A DNA stretch of 64,000 bases from CBDFKY01 sp965248995 (GTDB lineage Bacteria; Pseudomonadota; Alphaproteobacteria; Rickettsiales; UBA998). Each line of letters opens with the position of its first letter. Position 1 is the stretch's first letter. Shown piece after piece: positions 1 through 8,332 of this stretch. The notes below the pieces were generated by a model that saw nothing but the letters and a program-made list of their open reading frames with translations, searched no databases and was not told the DNA's origin. The position numbers and the translations under genes were made by a program. The DNA lies in contig CBDFKY010000005.1 of the NCBI GenBank assembly GCA_965248995.1, positions 1 to 64,000 of the forward strand, written 5' to 3'.

Positions 1-39
1 ATCCTTTCCAGCAAACTCAGATATTTTGAGAGCACTCAT
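1..39 (-). CDS. rpmC: 50S ribosomal protein L29, N-terminal 13 codons only (cut by window edge)
   Basis: The ATG at 39-37 lies two bases beyond the rplP stop codon and opens a frame reading MSALKISEFAGKD before the window ends. Position directly after rplP is the conserved S10-operon place of rpmC, whose product binds 23S rRNA near the peptide exit tunnel. The identification rests mainly on gene order, because 13 residues are too few for a firm family match. Confidence 0.6.
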   Translation of the reverse strand, partial: MSALKISEFAGKD

Positions 40-41
40 TA

Positions 42-456
42 TTACACTCCGATCCTTGAAATAAACTTTGTCTTAATAGGTAATTTTGCCGCAGCTCTTT
101 CGAACGCTTCGCGCGCCAATTCAGGTGGAACACCGTCCATTTCGAACAATACGCGCCCTGGCTTCACTTTACATACCCACAATTCAACCGACCCCCTTTC
201 CTTTCCCCATGCGAACTTCAGCAGGTTTAGAAGATACGGGAGTATCTGGAAAAACGCGAATCCACAAGCGGCCGGCACGCTTTACATGACGTGATATAGC
301 ACGCCTGGATGCCTCTATCTGTCTGGCAGTTATACGTTCTGGCTCGACTGCTTTCAAACCGAAAGAGCCAAAAGCGAGATCAGACCCACCTTTGGCAACG
401 CCGTGAATACGTCCTTTAAATGCCTTACGAAATTTTGTGCGTTTAGGAGATAACAT
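42..456 (-). CDS. rplP: 50S ribosomal protein L16, frameshifted
   Basis: L16 is a large-subunit protein near the A site and peptidyl-transferase centre. The first frame (456 to about 192) begins MLSPKRTKFRKAFKGR and runs to MGKGKG, then stops. The rest of the protein (SVELWVCKVKPGRVLFEMDG to the C-terminal ISRIGV) is in the next frame, ending at 42. Removing one G from the G5 run (C5 on the plus strand at 192-196) restores a continuous protein of about 137 aa, the normal L16 length. An essential gene is unlikely to be broken, so a homopolymer sequencing or assembly error is the simplest explanation. A real frameshift compensated by another rplP copy is less likely. The gene sits between rpsC and rpmC, as expected. 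Confidence 0.9.
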
Positions 457-501
457 AATTTCCGCTTCTTATAAAATATTTATAGGATAGTAGGGGACGC
501 A

Positions 502-530
502 TTAAAAACATAAAGGGGTATAATTGTCAA
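502..530 (-). promoter_or_regulatory. Possible internal promoter before rplP
   Basis: On the minus strand a perfect TTGACA (530-525) is followed after 17 bases by TTTTAA (507-502), 46 bases ahead of the rplP start. It lies in a 124-base gap between rpsC and rplP that is unusually long for this operon, where these genes normally abut. The -10 match is weak, so this is only a suggestion. Confidence 0.35.
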
Positions 531-580
531 CGGTAATGTTACACTCATTTCTGAGAATTGACTTTTTGCACTCTATAGGA

Positions 581-1243
581 CTATGCGACTTTTTTCGAAG
601 TAATTTCACTTTCTTCGACGCTTAGACTATCACCTTTATAAACCCAGACTTTAATGCCAATCACTCCATAGGTCGTATAAGCTTTGGCCACCCCATAATC
701 CACGTCAGAACGAAGTGTATGTAGAGGGACTCTTCCTTCACGATACCATTCCGTACGGGCGATCTCTGCTCCTCCCAAACGTCCAGCACAGTTAATACGT
801 ATCCCTTTAGCCCCCAAACGTAGCGATGATTGAACCGCTCTTTTCATAGCACGACGAAAAGTAATACGCCGCTCCAGCTGGTCGGCAACGGATTCTGCAA
901 TCAAAGTGGCATCAATTTCGGGTTTGCGTATTTCAACGATATTAATGGCCAAATCATCTTTTGTAAATTTTGATAATTCTGATTTGATCTTATCGATATC
1001 GGCACCTTTTTTACCAATTACCACACCAGGACGAGCTGTATGAATAAAAATACTTGCCTTCTTAGCAGTTCGCTCAATAGTAATTTTACTTACGTTCGAG
1101 GATTTTAACTTTTTCTTGAGGTGATCGCGGATCTTTAGGTCTTCATGCAACTTAATAGCATAATCTTTTGATGCAAACCAGCGAGAGTCCCATGTTTTAT
1201 TGATTCCTAAACGCAAACCTATTGGATTAACTTTCTGTCCCAT
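581..1243 (-). CDS. rpsC: 30S ribosomal protein S3
   Basis: The product is 220 aa and starts MGQKVNPIGLRLGINKTWDS, the classic S3 N-terminus. It carries a KH-type RNA-binding segment around IHTARPGVVIGKKGADI (about residues 68-85) and the C-terminal S3 domain (GRLGGAEIARTEW). S3 sits at the mRNA entry of the 30S subunit. Its start codon overlaps the rplV stop by one base, showing translational coupling. Length is normal, slightly shorter than the E. coli protein. Confidence 0.97.
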   Translation of the reverse strand: MGQKVNPIGLRLGINKTWDSRWFASKDYAIKLHEDLKIRDHLKKKLKSSNVSKITIERTAKKASIFIHTARPGVVIGKKGADIDKIKSELSKFTKDDLAINIVEIRKPEIDATLIAESVADQLERRITFRRAMKRAVQSSLRLGAKGIRINCAGRLGGAEIARTEWYREGRVPLHTLRSDVDYGVAKAYTTYGVIGIKVWVYKGDSLSVEESEITSKKVA

Positions 1244-1620
1244 TATGCATCTCCCCGCGATTTAACCACAATCGTAATATTACTAAATGGCTTAACGATA
1301 CGTGCCCCTCTACCCCGTGCTCGAGCGCTAAATCGCTTCAGCACCATCGCTTTTCCAACCCAAGCTTCCTTTACATAAAGAGTGTCTATATCTAGACCAT
1401 GATTATTTTCAGCGTTAGCAACTGCTGATTGAAGCAGCTTTCTAACATCTAAGGAAATACGTTTTGGAGAGAACTCCAGCTGGGTAATGGCGTCTCCCAC
1501 TTTCAATCCTCGAATTGAACCAGCGATCAATCCCAGTTTTTGGGGACTGATACGAACTTTACTCAATACCGCTTTGGCTTCGTTATCTGCGAGAGATCGT
1601 TTATGTGCTTGTTTACTCAT
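1243..1620 (-). CDS. rplV: 50S ribosomal protein L22
   Basis: The 125-aa product shows the L22 core (KVRISPQKLGLIAGSIRGLK at about residues 21-40) and the C-terminal hairpin region RFSARARGRGARIVKPFSNI that lines the exit tunnel and is known for macrolide contacts. It has an N-terminal extension (MSKQAHKRSLADNEA) compared with the roughly 110-aa E. coli protein. It lies between rpsS and rpsC in the usual operon order. Confidence 0.97.
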   Translation of the reverse strand: MSKQAHKRSLADNEAKAVLSKVRISPQKLGLIAGSIRGLKVGDAITQLEFSPKRISLDVRKLLQSAVANAENNHGLDIDTLYVKEAWVGKAMVLKRFSARARGRGARIVKPFSNITIVVKSRGDA

Positions 1621-1632
1621 TACTGTTTATCC

Positions 1633-1914
1633 TTATTTCCGCTTTGTCGCTTTCTTATCAGCGCCATGGCCTGTATATGTTCTGGTTGGAGAAAACTCGC
1701 CGAATTTATGACCGACCATCTCTTCTGTAACTAGCACAGGAATAAATTTGTGACCGTTATACACACCAAAGGTTAATCCTACAAACTGTGGAATAATGGT
1801 CGAACGACGAGACCACGTTTGAATTACCACATTTCTGGAAGAATCACGTGCTGCTTCTGCCTTTTTCAGCAGATACATATCAAAAAATGGGCCTTTCCAA
1901 ACCGAACGTGCCAT
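1633..1914 (-). CDS. rpsS: 30S ribosomal protein S19
   Basis: The 93-aa product begins MARSVWKGPFFDMYLLKKAE and contains the conserved TWSRRSTIIPQFVGLTFGVY and HKFGEFSPTRTYTGH segments of S19, which sits in the 30S head and contacts S13. Length is that of the family. It lies 18 bases after rplB and 12 bases before rplV in the co-directional operon. Confidence 0.97.
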   Translation of the reverse strand: MARSVWKGPFFDMYLLKKAEAARDSSRNVVIQTWSRRSTIIPQFVGLTFGVYNGHKFIPVLVTEEMVGHKFGEFSPTRTYTGHGADKKATKRK

Positions 1915-1934
1915 AATATTACTCCACCTTTATC

Positions 1935-2774
1935 CTACCGTTTTTTTGCTTGATGACGTGAACGCACAATGAATTTGCCTGATGGCTTATTTTTGTTACG
2001 CGTACGAGCGCCTTTTGTACATTTACCCCAAGGCGTCACAGGATGACGTCCTCCGGAGGTACGTCCCTCTCCACCTCCATGCGGGTGGTCAACAGGGTTC
2101 ATTGCCACTCCACGGGAGACAGGACGTTTACCTTTCCAACGCGTCCGCCCTGCTTTACCGTCGTTAGTGTTTTGATGATCAGGATTAGAAACAGCGCCGA
2201 TCGAGGCCATACATTCCGCATTTACAGCGCGAAGTTCACCAGAACGCAGCTTAACCTGAACATAACCGGAGTCTTTACCAACCAACTGAATATAAGCACC
2301 AGCGGATCGACCGAGTTGCCCCCCTTTACCTGGTTTCAATTCGACGTTATGGACTATAGTTCCAACAGGAATGTTTTTAAGTGGCATAGCATTGCCGGGC
2401 TTAATATCCGTCTTTTCGCCTGAAATGACTTTATCCCCCTCATTCAACCGTTGAGGAGCCAAGATATAACTTAATTCGCCGTCCTCATACTGTATAAGCG
2501 CAATAAAAGCTGAACGATTAGGATCATACTCTAAACGCTGTACAGTAGCACCCATATTGATTTTAGACCGGCAAAAATCAACGAGGCGATATTTTTGTTT
2601 ATGCCCTCCTCCCACACGCCGCGAAGTTATGCGGCCCAGATTATTTCTACCGCCGGTTTTAGTCAAACCAATCACTAATGTTTTTTCAGGATCACCTTTC
2701 CATAAACTGGAGCGATCAACAGTAATAAGCTCCCGGGTAGATTTAGTAGTGGGATTATAAGTTTTCAACACCAT
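1935..2774 (-). CDS. rplB: 50S ribosomal protein L2
   Basis: The 279-aa product begins MVLKTYNPTTKSTRELI and contains the OB-fold and SH3-like halves of L2, with the hallmark C-terminal VAMNPVDHPHGGGEGRT segment near the peptidyl-transferase centre (conserved His in HPHGGGEG). L2 is needed for subunit association and peptidyl-transferase activity. Length matches the family (about 273-280 aa). It follows rplW by two bases. Confidence 0.98.
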   Translation of the reverse strand: MVLKTYNPTTKSTRELITVDRSSLWKGDPEKTLVIGLTKTGGRNNLGRITSRRVGGGHKQKYRLVDFCRSKINMGATVQRLEYDPNRSAFIALIQYEDGELSYILAPQRLNEGDKVISGEKTDIKPGNAMPLKNIPVGTIVHNVELKPGKGGQLGRSAGAYIQLVGKDSGYVQVKLRSGELRAVNAECMASIGAVSNPDHQNTNDGKAGRTRWKGKRPVSRGVAMNPVDHPHGGGEGRTSGGRHPVTPWGKCTKGARTRNKNKPSGKFIVRSRHQAKKR

Positions 2775-2776
2775 GG

Positions 2777-3103
2777 CTATACCTTTGCAGACAGATCAAT
2801 ATGGTCGCCCTTTTTCAAGGTTACCACCGCCTTTTTTACATCACTACGCACTCCTGCCACACCACGAAAACGCTTCGTTTTGCCAGGCAAAGTGATAGTA
2901 TTGACGGAAACGACGGAAACACCGAAAATAGACTCAACTGCCCGTTTAATTAGAGGCTTTGAAGCCGAAGGGCGCACTTTAAATACTATTTTATTATTTT
3001 CTAGCGCTGCGGTTGATTTTTCAGTCACGACCGGAGCAATAATAACATCGAACAAAGATGCAGGAATGGCATCTGAAACCGCTTTCTTACTGGATTTACT
3101 CAT
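2777..3103 (-). CDS. rplW: 50S ribosomal protein L23
   Basis: The 108-aa product contains the L23 hallmark VIIAPVVTEKSTAALENNK (about residues 20-38) and a C-terminal TITLPGKTKRFRGVAGVRSD region. L23 forms the tunnel-exit docking site for trigger factor and SRP; trigger factor itself is encoded at 18.5 kb in this window. It has a short N-terminal extension (MSKSSKKAVSDAIPASL). Its start overlaps the rplD end by four bases. Confidence 0.96.
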   Translation of the reverse strand: MSKSSKKAVSDAIPASLFDVIIAPVVTEKSTAALENNKIVFKVRPSASKPLIKRAVESIFGVSVVSVNTITLPGKTKRFRGVAGVRSDVKKAVVTLKKGDHIDLSAKV

Positions 3104-3717
3104 GATAATCTCTCCTGAAGTGCACTGACAGCCGCTTCTGTCAACACCAGTTCTTTATGGCGCAGTATGTCCAACACATTGATTCCGATGGCCGGGAGCA
3201 CATCCACTCCCTTTAAATTAGAAGCGGCCCTTAAGAATTCCGGTGCAGGATTCACATCCACAATAAGAGGATTATTCCACCCAAGTGAAGCAATATGTTT
3301 AGCAAGCTCGGATGTTTTACCGGACGCAAACGATGTGTTTTTCAAAATAATCAGTGAGGAAGACGCACATTTAGATGAGAGCGCGGTTTTCAGTCCCAAG
3401 GCACGGAACTTTTTTGTTAAAGAATGCGCGTGTGACCGAACAACCGGACCAAAGACCGTTTGACCGCCAACAAATTGGGTAGCTCGGCGAGATCCCTGGC
3501 GTGCTCTACCCGTACCTTTCTGCTTGAAAGGCTTGGCAGTCGTACCACTGATCTCACTAATTGTTTTTGTTTTGTGAGTTCCAGCCTGCGCTTTTGCACG
3601 CTGCCACTGCACCATACGGTGCAGAATGTCCCTACGTACTTCAAGCCCGAATACAGAGTCAATAAGATCTGTTTCGCCCGCTTTTTCCGCCAGTAATGTT
3701 GTGATTGCTAATTTCAT
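3100..3717 (-). CDS. rplD: 50S ribosomal protein L4
   Basis: The 205-aa product has the L4 core: HRMVQWQRAKAQAGTHKTKT, then the basic loop KPFKQKGTGRARQGSRRATQ (about residues 62-81) that reaches into the exit tunnel, then VFGPVVRSHAHSLTKKFRAL. In enterobacteria L4 also autoregulates the S10 operon by attenuation. Whether it does so here is unknown, but see the hairpin between rpsJ and rplC. It overlaps rplW by four bases. Confidence 0.97.
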   Translation of the reverse strand: MKLAITTLLAEKAGETDLIDSVFGLEVRRDILHRMVQWQRAKAQAGTHKTKTISEISGTTAKPFKQKGTGRARQGSRRATQFVGGQTVFGPVVRSHAHSLTKKFRALGLKTALSSKCASSSLIILKNTSFASGKTSELAKHIASLGWNNPLIVDVNPAPEFLRAASNLKGVDVLPAIGINVLDILRHKELVLTEAAVSALQERLS

Positions 3718-3741
3718 TTCGTATACCGATTGTAACGTGAA

Positions 3742-4413
3742 TTATAAGATCGCCGCTGGCAGCGGAACGCCAGACGGAACCGCCCGCTTTACTGCATCGC
3801 TGATAAACACAAAACCATTTTTTGATCCCGGCACGGCCCCTTTGATGTAAATCAAGCCGCGCTCAGCATCAGACTGAACAATTTTCAAATTCTGGACCGT
3901 AACACGCCGATCCCCCATGTGACCGGCCATTTTTTTACCCTTGAATACCTTGCCCGGATCTTGACGCTGCCCTGTGGATCCATGCGACCGGTGCGAAATA
4001 GAAACCCCGTGCGAAGCTTCAAGCCCCGCGAAATTATGGCGCTTCATCACCCCGGCAAAGCCCTTTCCTTTACTCATTCCAACCACGTCAACATATTGGC
4101 CGGAAACAAAATGCGCGGCACAAAGAGAAGAACCGACCTCAACAGAGTTTTCCGCAGAAATGCGAAATTCAATAATTTTTTGTTTAGGTGCCACCTGAGC
4201 TTTAGCAAAGTGGCCGCGCACGGACTTGGAAACATTTTTAGCTTTACGTTGTCCGAAACCGAGCTGAAGCGCACTATATCCATTCTTCTCAACGGTGCGG
4301 TTCGCCACCACCTGTACGTTATCAACGTGCAATACCGTCACAGGTACGTGCTCTCCAAATTCGTTATAGAGCTGCGTCATCCCTATTTTCTTAGCAATTA
4401 AACCTGTTCGCAT
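3742..4413 (-). CDS. rplC: 50S ribosomal protein L3
   Basis: The 223-aa product starts MRTGLIAKKIGMTQLYNEFG and contains FAGVMKRHNFAGLEASHGVS and HRSHGSTGQRQDPGKVFKGK, the central extension of L3 that approaches the peptidyl-transferase centre. Length is in the family range (about 205-235 aa). It is separated from the upstream rpsJ by 147 bases, a wider gap than elsewhere in the operon, and an RBS-like AAGGAAG precedes the ATG. Confidence 0.97.
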   Translation of the reverse strand: MRTGLIAKKIGMTQLYNEFGEHVPVTVLHVDNVQVVANRTVEKNGYSALQLGFGQRKAKNVSKSVRGHFAKAQVAPKQKIIEFRISAENSVEVGSSLCAAHFVSGQYVDVVGMSKGKGFAGVMKRHNFAGLEASHGVSISHRSHGSTGQRQDPGKVFKGKKMAGHMGDRRVTVQNLKIVQSDAERGLIYIKGAVPGSKNGFVFISDAVKRAVPSGVPLPAAIL

Positions 4414-4490
4414 TTTCCACTTCCTTATTATTCTTCACCTAAAGGAAATGTATTTATAATACAAAGCCAAGAGGGGAGGTCGTTTATACA

Positions 4491-4541
4491 GAAACAAAAA
4501 AAGCAAGGCAAGAGCTAAATGCCCATCGCTTCTTTGTTTTT
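4491..4541 (-). terminator. Long imperfect hairpin with U-tract between rpsJ and rplC (possible attenuator)
   Basis: On the transcribed (minus) strand AACAAAGAAGC (plus 4528-4540) can pair with GCTTTTTTTGTT (plus 4491-4504), and an inner GGGCA/TGCC can extend the stem. The 3' arm itself contains seven consecutive T. It starts about 20 bases after the rpsJ stop. It could reduce readthrough from tuf-rpsJ into rplC and the rest of the operon. No structure prediction was run, and one arm is A/T rich, so the call is tentative. Confidence 0.35.
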
Positions 4542-4560
4542 GCAAATTACATTCTACTGA

Positions 4561-4884
4561 TCAGGCGGATGCCATCACCATAATCTGTACGTCAACGCCT
4601 GCGGGAAGATCAAGCTTTCCTAGCGCATCTACGGTTTGCGGCGTCGCGTCGATCACGTCTATCAATCGTTTATGAGAGCGGATTTCAAACTGTTCGCGCG
4701 ATTTTTTATCAATGTGCGGAGAACGGTTTACCGTAAAACGGTTGATGCGGCGGGGCAAGGGAACAGGTCCGCGAACCTGCGCACCTGTTCTTTTTGCCGT
4801 ATTGACGATTTCAGCGGTAGACCCATCCAAGATACGATGGTCGAAAGCTTGCAGGCGAATGCGTATTTTTTGATTTAATAACAT
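4561..4884 (-). CDS. rpsJ: 30S ribosomal protein S10 (NusE)
   Basis: The 107-aa product contains IRIRLQAFDHRILDGSTAEI and the conserved loop GPVPLPRRINRFTVNRSPHI followed by KSREQFEIRSHKRLIDVID. S10 is a 30S head protein and, as NusE, a transcription antitermination factor partnering NusB. It begins 5 bases after the tuf stop, so tuf and rpsJ are probably cotranscribed, a common arrangement in alphaproteobacteria. Confidence 0.98.
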   Translation of the reverse strand: MLLNQKIRIRLQAFDHRILDGSTAEIVNTAKRTGAQVRGPVPLPRRINRFTVNRSPHIDKKSREQFEIRSHKRLIDVIDATPQTVDALGKLDLPAGVDVQIMVMASA

Positions 4885-4889
4885 ATCGA

Positions 4890-6080
4890 CTACGCAAGCA
4901 CCTTACTGACTACACCCGCGCCTACGGTACGCCCGCCTTCACGAATGGCGAAACGCAACCCTTCATCCATCGCGATCGGAGCGATCAACTCGACTTCCAT
5001 CGCGATATTATCGCCAGGCATTACCATTTCAGTTCCTTCCGGCAGCTTTACCGAACCGGTCACATCCGTAGTACGGAAATAAAACTGGGGACGGTAGTTA
5101 GAGAAGAATGGCGTATGACGGCCTCCTTCTTCTTTGGTGAGAATATACGCTTCGGCATTGAACTTCGTGTGCGGGTTGATATAGCCCGGCTTGGCGAGCA
5201 CCTGACCACGCTCCACGTCTTCACGTTTCGTACCGCGCAGCAGAACCCCGACGTTATCACCCGCTTCACCGCGATCCAGCAGTTTGCGGAACATTTCTAC
5301 GCCGGTGCACGTGGTTTTCTGAGTCGCTTTCAGGCCGACAATCTCAATCTCGTCACCGACATTCACAATACCGCTCTCAACACGGCCCGTTACCACGGTA
5401 CCACGACCGGAAATGGAGAACACGTCTTCGATCGGCATCAGGAACGGTTTGTCGATCTGACGCTCGGGCTGGGGGATAAATGCATCCACCGCATCCATTA
5501 AGGCATGGATGGCATCACGACCGAGCGCTTTGTTGGAATCTTCCAGTGCCGCCAGGGCAGAACCTTTGATAATTGGAATATCGTCACCAGGGTAGTCGTA
5601 GGAAGACAGCAGTTCGCGTACTTCCATTTCTACCAGCTCCAGCAGTTCTTCATCATCCACCATGTCGCATTTGTTCAGGAACACCACCAGTGCAGGAACC
5701 CCTACCTGACGCGCAAGCAGAATGTGCTCCCGTGTTTGAGGCATCGGGCCGTCCGCAGCGGACACTACTAGAATCGCGCCATCCATCTGGGCCGCACCCG
5801 TAATCATGTTTTTCACATAATCGGCGTGACCCGGGCAATCCACGTGAGCATAATGGCGTTTATTCGTTTCATATTCCACGTGCGCCGTCGCAATCGTGAT
5901 ACCGCGCGCACGCTCTTCAGGAGCGCCGTCAATTTTATCATAAGCGGTGTATTCGGCCTGACCCGTTTCAGCCAACACCTTAGTGATTGCCGCCGTTAAT
6001 GATGTTTTTCCATGATCCACGTGACCGATGGTGCCGATGTTACAATGCGGTTTGGTACGTGCAAACTTTTCCTTAGCCAT
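4890..6080 (-). CDS. tuf: Elongation factor Tu
   Basis: The 396-aa GTPase delivers aminoacyl-tRNA to the ribosome. The sequence has the P-loop GHVDHGKTS (about residues 19-27), the switch region RGITIATAHVEY, DCPGHADYVKNM, the guanine-specificity NKCDMVDD, and domains 2-3 ending AIREGGRTVGAGVVSKVLA. Length equals that of bacterial EF-Tu. A GAGGAAG Shine-Dalgarno precedes the ATG. The 171 bases upstream (6081-6251) presumably hold the promoter for tuf and the S10 operon, but I could not pick a convincing -35/-10 pair. fusA and rpsG are not adjacent, so this may be one of two tuf copies. Confidence 0.98.
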   Translation of the reverse strand: MAKEKFARTKPHCNIGTIGHVDHGKTSLTAAITKVLAETGQAEYTAYDKIDGAPEERARGITIATAHVEYETNKRHYAHVDCPGHADYVKNMITGAAQMDGAILVVSAADGPMPQTREHILLARQVGVPALVVFLNKCDMVDDEELLELVEMEVRELLSSYDYPGDDIPIIKGSALAALEDSNKALGRDAIHALMDAVDAFIPQPERQIDKPFLMPIEDVFSISGRGTVVTGRVESGIVNVGDEIEIVGLKATQKTTCTGVEMFRKLLDRGEAGDNVGVLLRGTKREDVERGQVLAKPGYINPHTKFNAEAYILTKEEGGRHTPFFSNYRPQFYFRTTDVTGSVKLPEGTEMVMPGDNIAMEVELIAPIAMDEGLRFAIREGGRTVGAGVVSKVLA

Positions 6081-6251
6081 GGTCTTCCTCTTGCTATATG
6101 TAAACTATACTGTGAATACGGATTTATCTCGTGATCAGGCGGTTTATCCTATTTTCCGCAAAAGAACAACTGAAAAACTAGCGGCAAGGCTAAAATCTTT
6201 TACGGAAATTTTGCAAGAAAAGTCTGCAGGATGATTTGACGCCGCGCGGGA

Positions 6252-7727
6252 TCAATAATCCCCGTATCCCTGTCGTCCACCGCCGGTTTCGGCGGGACTG
6301 TAAGTCCCCAGCGGTTTGAGGCCGCCGGCACGCGCGCTGCTTACCGGCACGACTTTTGGCTGGGGGCAGACGCGGTTGCGCCCGCTGTTTTTCGCTTCGT
6401 AAAGCGCGTTGTCGGCTCGTTTGATCAGCGCCGCCGCATTATCGTTTCCAAGGTTCAGTTCGGACACCCCGATACTGATCGTTTTGGTGATCTGTCCCAC
6501 CGCATGGGAAATGGGGAAAGGGTCCCGTGCAATCCCTGCCCGCATACGGTCCGCGATGTTATACGCATCCGAAAAACCGGTTTCCGGCATCAGGATCATG
6601 AATTCCTCGCCGCCGATGCGCGCCGCCAGGTCAGAACTGCGGATCGCATTGACCATGCGCTTGGAAAGCTCGCGCAGGACCTCGTCTCCCACATCATGGC
6701 CGTACGTGTCGTTGACCAGTTTGAAATGGTCCATATCCAGCATCATGATGGAAAAGGCCTTCTGATTGATGAGCGACTGGTTGATGATGTTCTGAATATG
6801 CGCGTCCAGGAAATTACGGTTGTAAAGCCCGGTCAGCTTATCGGTAATCGCCATCGAAACGCTGGCCTGATAATTGGACCGCAGAGCGTCCTGATATTTC
6901 TTGCGGCGGATCTGCGTCTTGATCCGCGCTTCCAGCTCGTTCAGTTCGACCGGCACGCTCAGATAATCATTGATACCGAGTTCCAGCCCTTTGAACATCA
7001 GATGCGTTTCTTCCTCGTCCACCAGTACGATAATCGGCACATGGCGCAATTGTTCCACGTTCTTGAACTGCGCTGCCATACGCAGGCCGTCGACGTCGGA
7101 CAGCATGGTGCTGATGAGGATGACGTCCGGCGGGGTCTGCTGTTTCAACAGCTCGAACCCTTCGGTCGGATCGCTGAAATGCTGGACTGCATAGGACCTG
7201 CCGAGCCGCTCGGAGATATTGCGGGAATTGACCATATCGTCGTCGATCAGAACCACCTTCGCGCCTGAGACATCCGCGGTGAAGCTGTTTTCCCCTTCTG
7301 CCAGCGCTCCGACCTGTTTACCGGTCTTGTCACGCATCCGCAGTTCGTCCAGCAGTACCTTGATGCGGATAAGCGAGCGTACGCGGGCGAAGAGCGCCGT
7401 GTCATTGATCGGCTTGGTAATGAAATCATCCGCGCCCGCTTCCAGACCCCGCACCCGGTCCGCCACATCGCTGAGCGCCGTCACCATCACCACCGGAATA
7501 TGCGATACGTCCGCGTCGGCTTTCAGCTGGGCGCACGCCGTGAAACCGTCCATACGAGGCATCATCACGTCCAGCAATACCAGATCAGGCTTATGTTTCT
7601 TGACCTGCTCCACTGCTTCAAAGCCGTCAGACGCAGTAATGACGTCGTAATATTCAGCACTCAGCTTCGCTTCCAGCAACTTGACGTTGGCCGGGATATC
7701 ATCCACCACAAGGATAAGCGCCGTCAT
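6252..7727 (-). CDS. pleD: PleD-like response regulator / diguanylate cyclase
   Basis: The 491-aa protein has the PleD layout REC-REC-GGDEF. The first receiver (about 4-120) is complete: acidic pair D9/D10, phospho-acceptor D53 in LLDVMMPRMDG, and K105 in TKP. The second (about 157-275) has LISTMLSDVDG, with Ser where the acceptor Asp should be, so it is probably a dimerisation adaptor as in PleD. The cyclase domain carries GGEEF (372-376) and an RSSD inhibitory site (363-366) five residues upstream, predicting product-feedback-inhibited c-di-GMP synthesis. It follows divK on the same strand, like the Caulobacter divK-pleD pair, so polarity and cell-cycle control is the likely role. The gene name is by architecture and context. 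Confidence 0.9.
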   Translation of the reverse strand: MTALILVVDDIPANVKLLEAKLSAEYYDVITASDGFEAVEQVKKHKPDLVLLDVMMPRMDGFTACAQLKADADVSHIPVVMVTALSDVADRVRGLEAGADDFITKPINDTALFARVRSLIRIKVLLDELRMRDKTGKQVGALAEGENSFTADVSGAKVVLIDDDMVNSRNISERLGRSYAVQHFSDPTEGFELLKQQTPPDVILISTMLSDVDGLRMAAQFKNVEQLRHVPIIVLVDEEETHLMFKGLELGINDYLSVPVELNELEARIKTQIRRKKYQDALRSNYQASVSMAITDKLTGLYNRNFLDAHIQNIINQSLINQKAFSIMMLDMDHFKLVNDTYGHDVGDEVLRELSKRMVNAIRSSDLAARIGGEEFMILMPETGFSDAYNIADRMRAGIARDPFPISHAVGQITKTISIGVSELNLGNDNAAALIKRADNALYEAKNSGRNRVCPQPKVVPVSSARAGGLKPLGTYSPAETGGGRQGYGDY

Positions 7728-7771
7728 TTCATCTCCTTCCTAATGCGTCAGCAACGCGGTCCACTTTGCGT

Positions 7772-8185
7772 CTATTCATCATCATCTTTGAGGAATTGGC
7801 GGACAGATGCAAGAAAATCCACGATGGAGATGGGTTTGGAGACATAAGCCTGGCAACCCGCATGCAGGATCTTCTCCTCGTCGTTACGCATGGCGAAAGC
7901 AGTCACCGCGATGATAGGGATATGACTGATGTCCTTATCCGCCTTAATCCGCTTGGTCACTTCCAGCCCGGATATTTCCGGCAACTGGATATCCATCAGT
8001 ATCAGGTCGGGGCGGAGCGACTTGGTCAGGTTTATCGCCTCATACCCTTCCTTGGTTTCCACCGTCTCATACCCGTTCGCGCCCAGCAGATCTCTGAACA
8101 GCTTGAGATTGAGGTCGTTATCTTCCACGATCAGGATCGTCTTTTTAGGATTCGACAAGGGAGTAACCTCTGCAATAGCGGACAT
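7772..8185 (-). CDS. divK: Single-domain response regulator DivK
   Basis: The 137-aa protein is a lone receiver domain: ILIVEDNDLNLKLFRDLLG, phospho-acceptor D65 in LILMDIQLPEISG, T/A switch in VTAFAMRNDEE, and K117 in YVSKPIS. There is no output domain. In alphaproteobacteria DivK is phosphorylated or dephosphorylated by PleC/DivJ-type kinases and signals to DivL-CckA. It lies 44 bases upstream of pleD on the same strand, the strongest argument for the name. It has a short N-terminal extension of about 14 residues. No partner kinase is adjacent. Confidence 0.9.
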   Translation of the reverse strand: MSAIAEVTPLSNPKKTILIVEDNDLNLKLFRDLLGANGYETVETKEGYEAINLTKSLRPDLILMDIQLPEISGLEVTKRIKADKDISHIPIIAVTAFAMRNDEEKILHAGCQAYVSKPISIVDFLASVRQFLKDDDE

Positions 8186-8332
8186 AAGACGACACTTTAT
8201 GGCTGGTTGAGTTGAGACATGTTCTTATCTCAAACTCTACAGGTGAAACATTAAGAATACCTTTATAAAGTAGCGATGCCATATGTATTTTGCACTGCAC
8301 ACTAAAAACAGTGTCCGACGGCTGAACGGTGC

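Noticed and set aside
6081..6251. Promoter of tuf
   Set aside because: Several TTG-N3 hexamers occur, but none has a convincing -10 at 16-18 bases.
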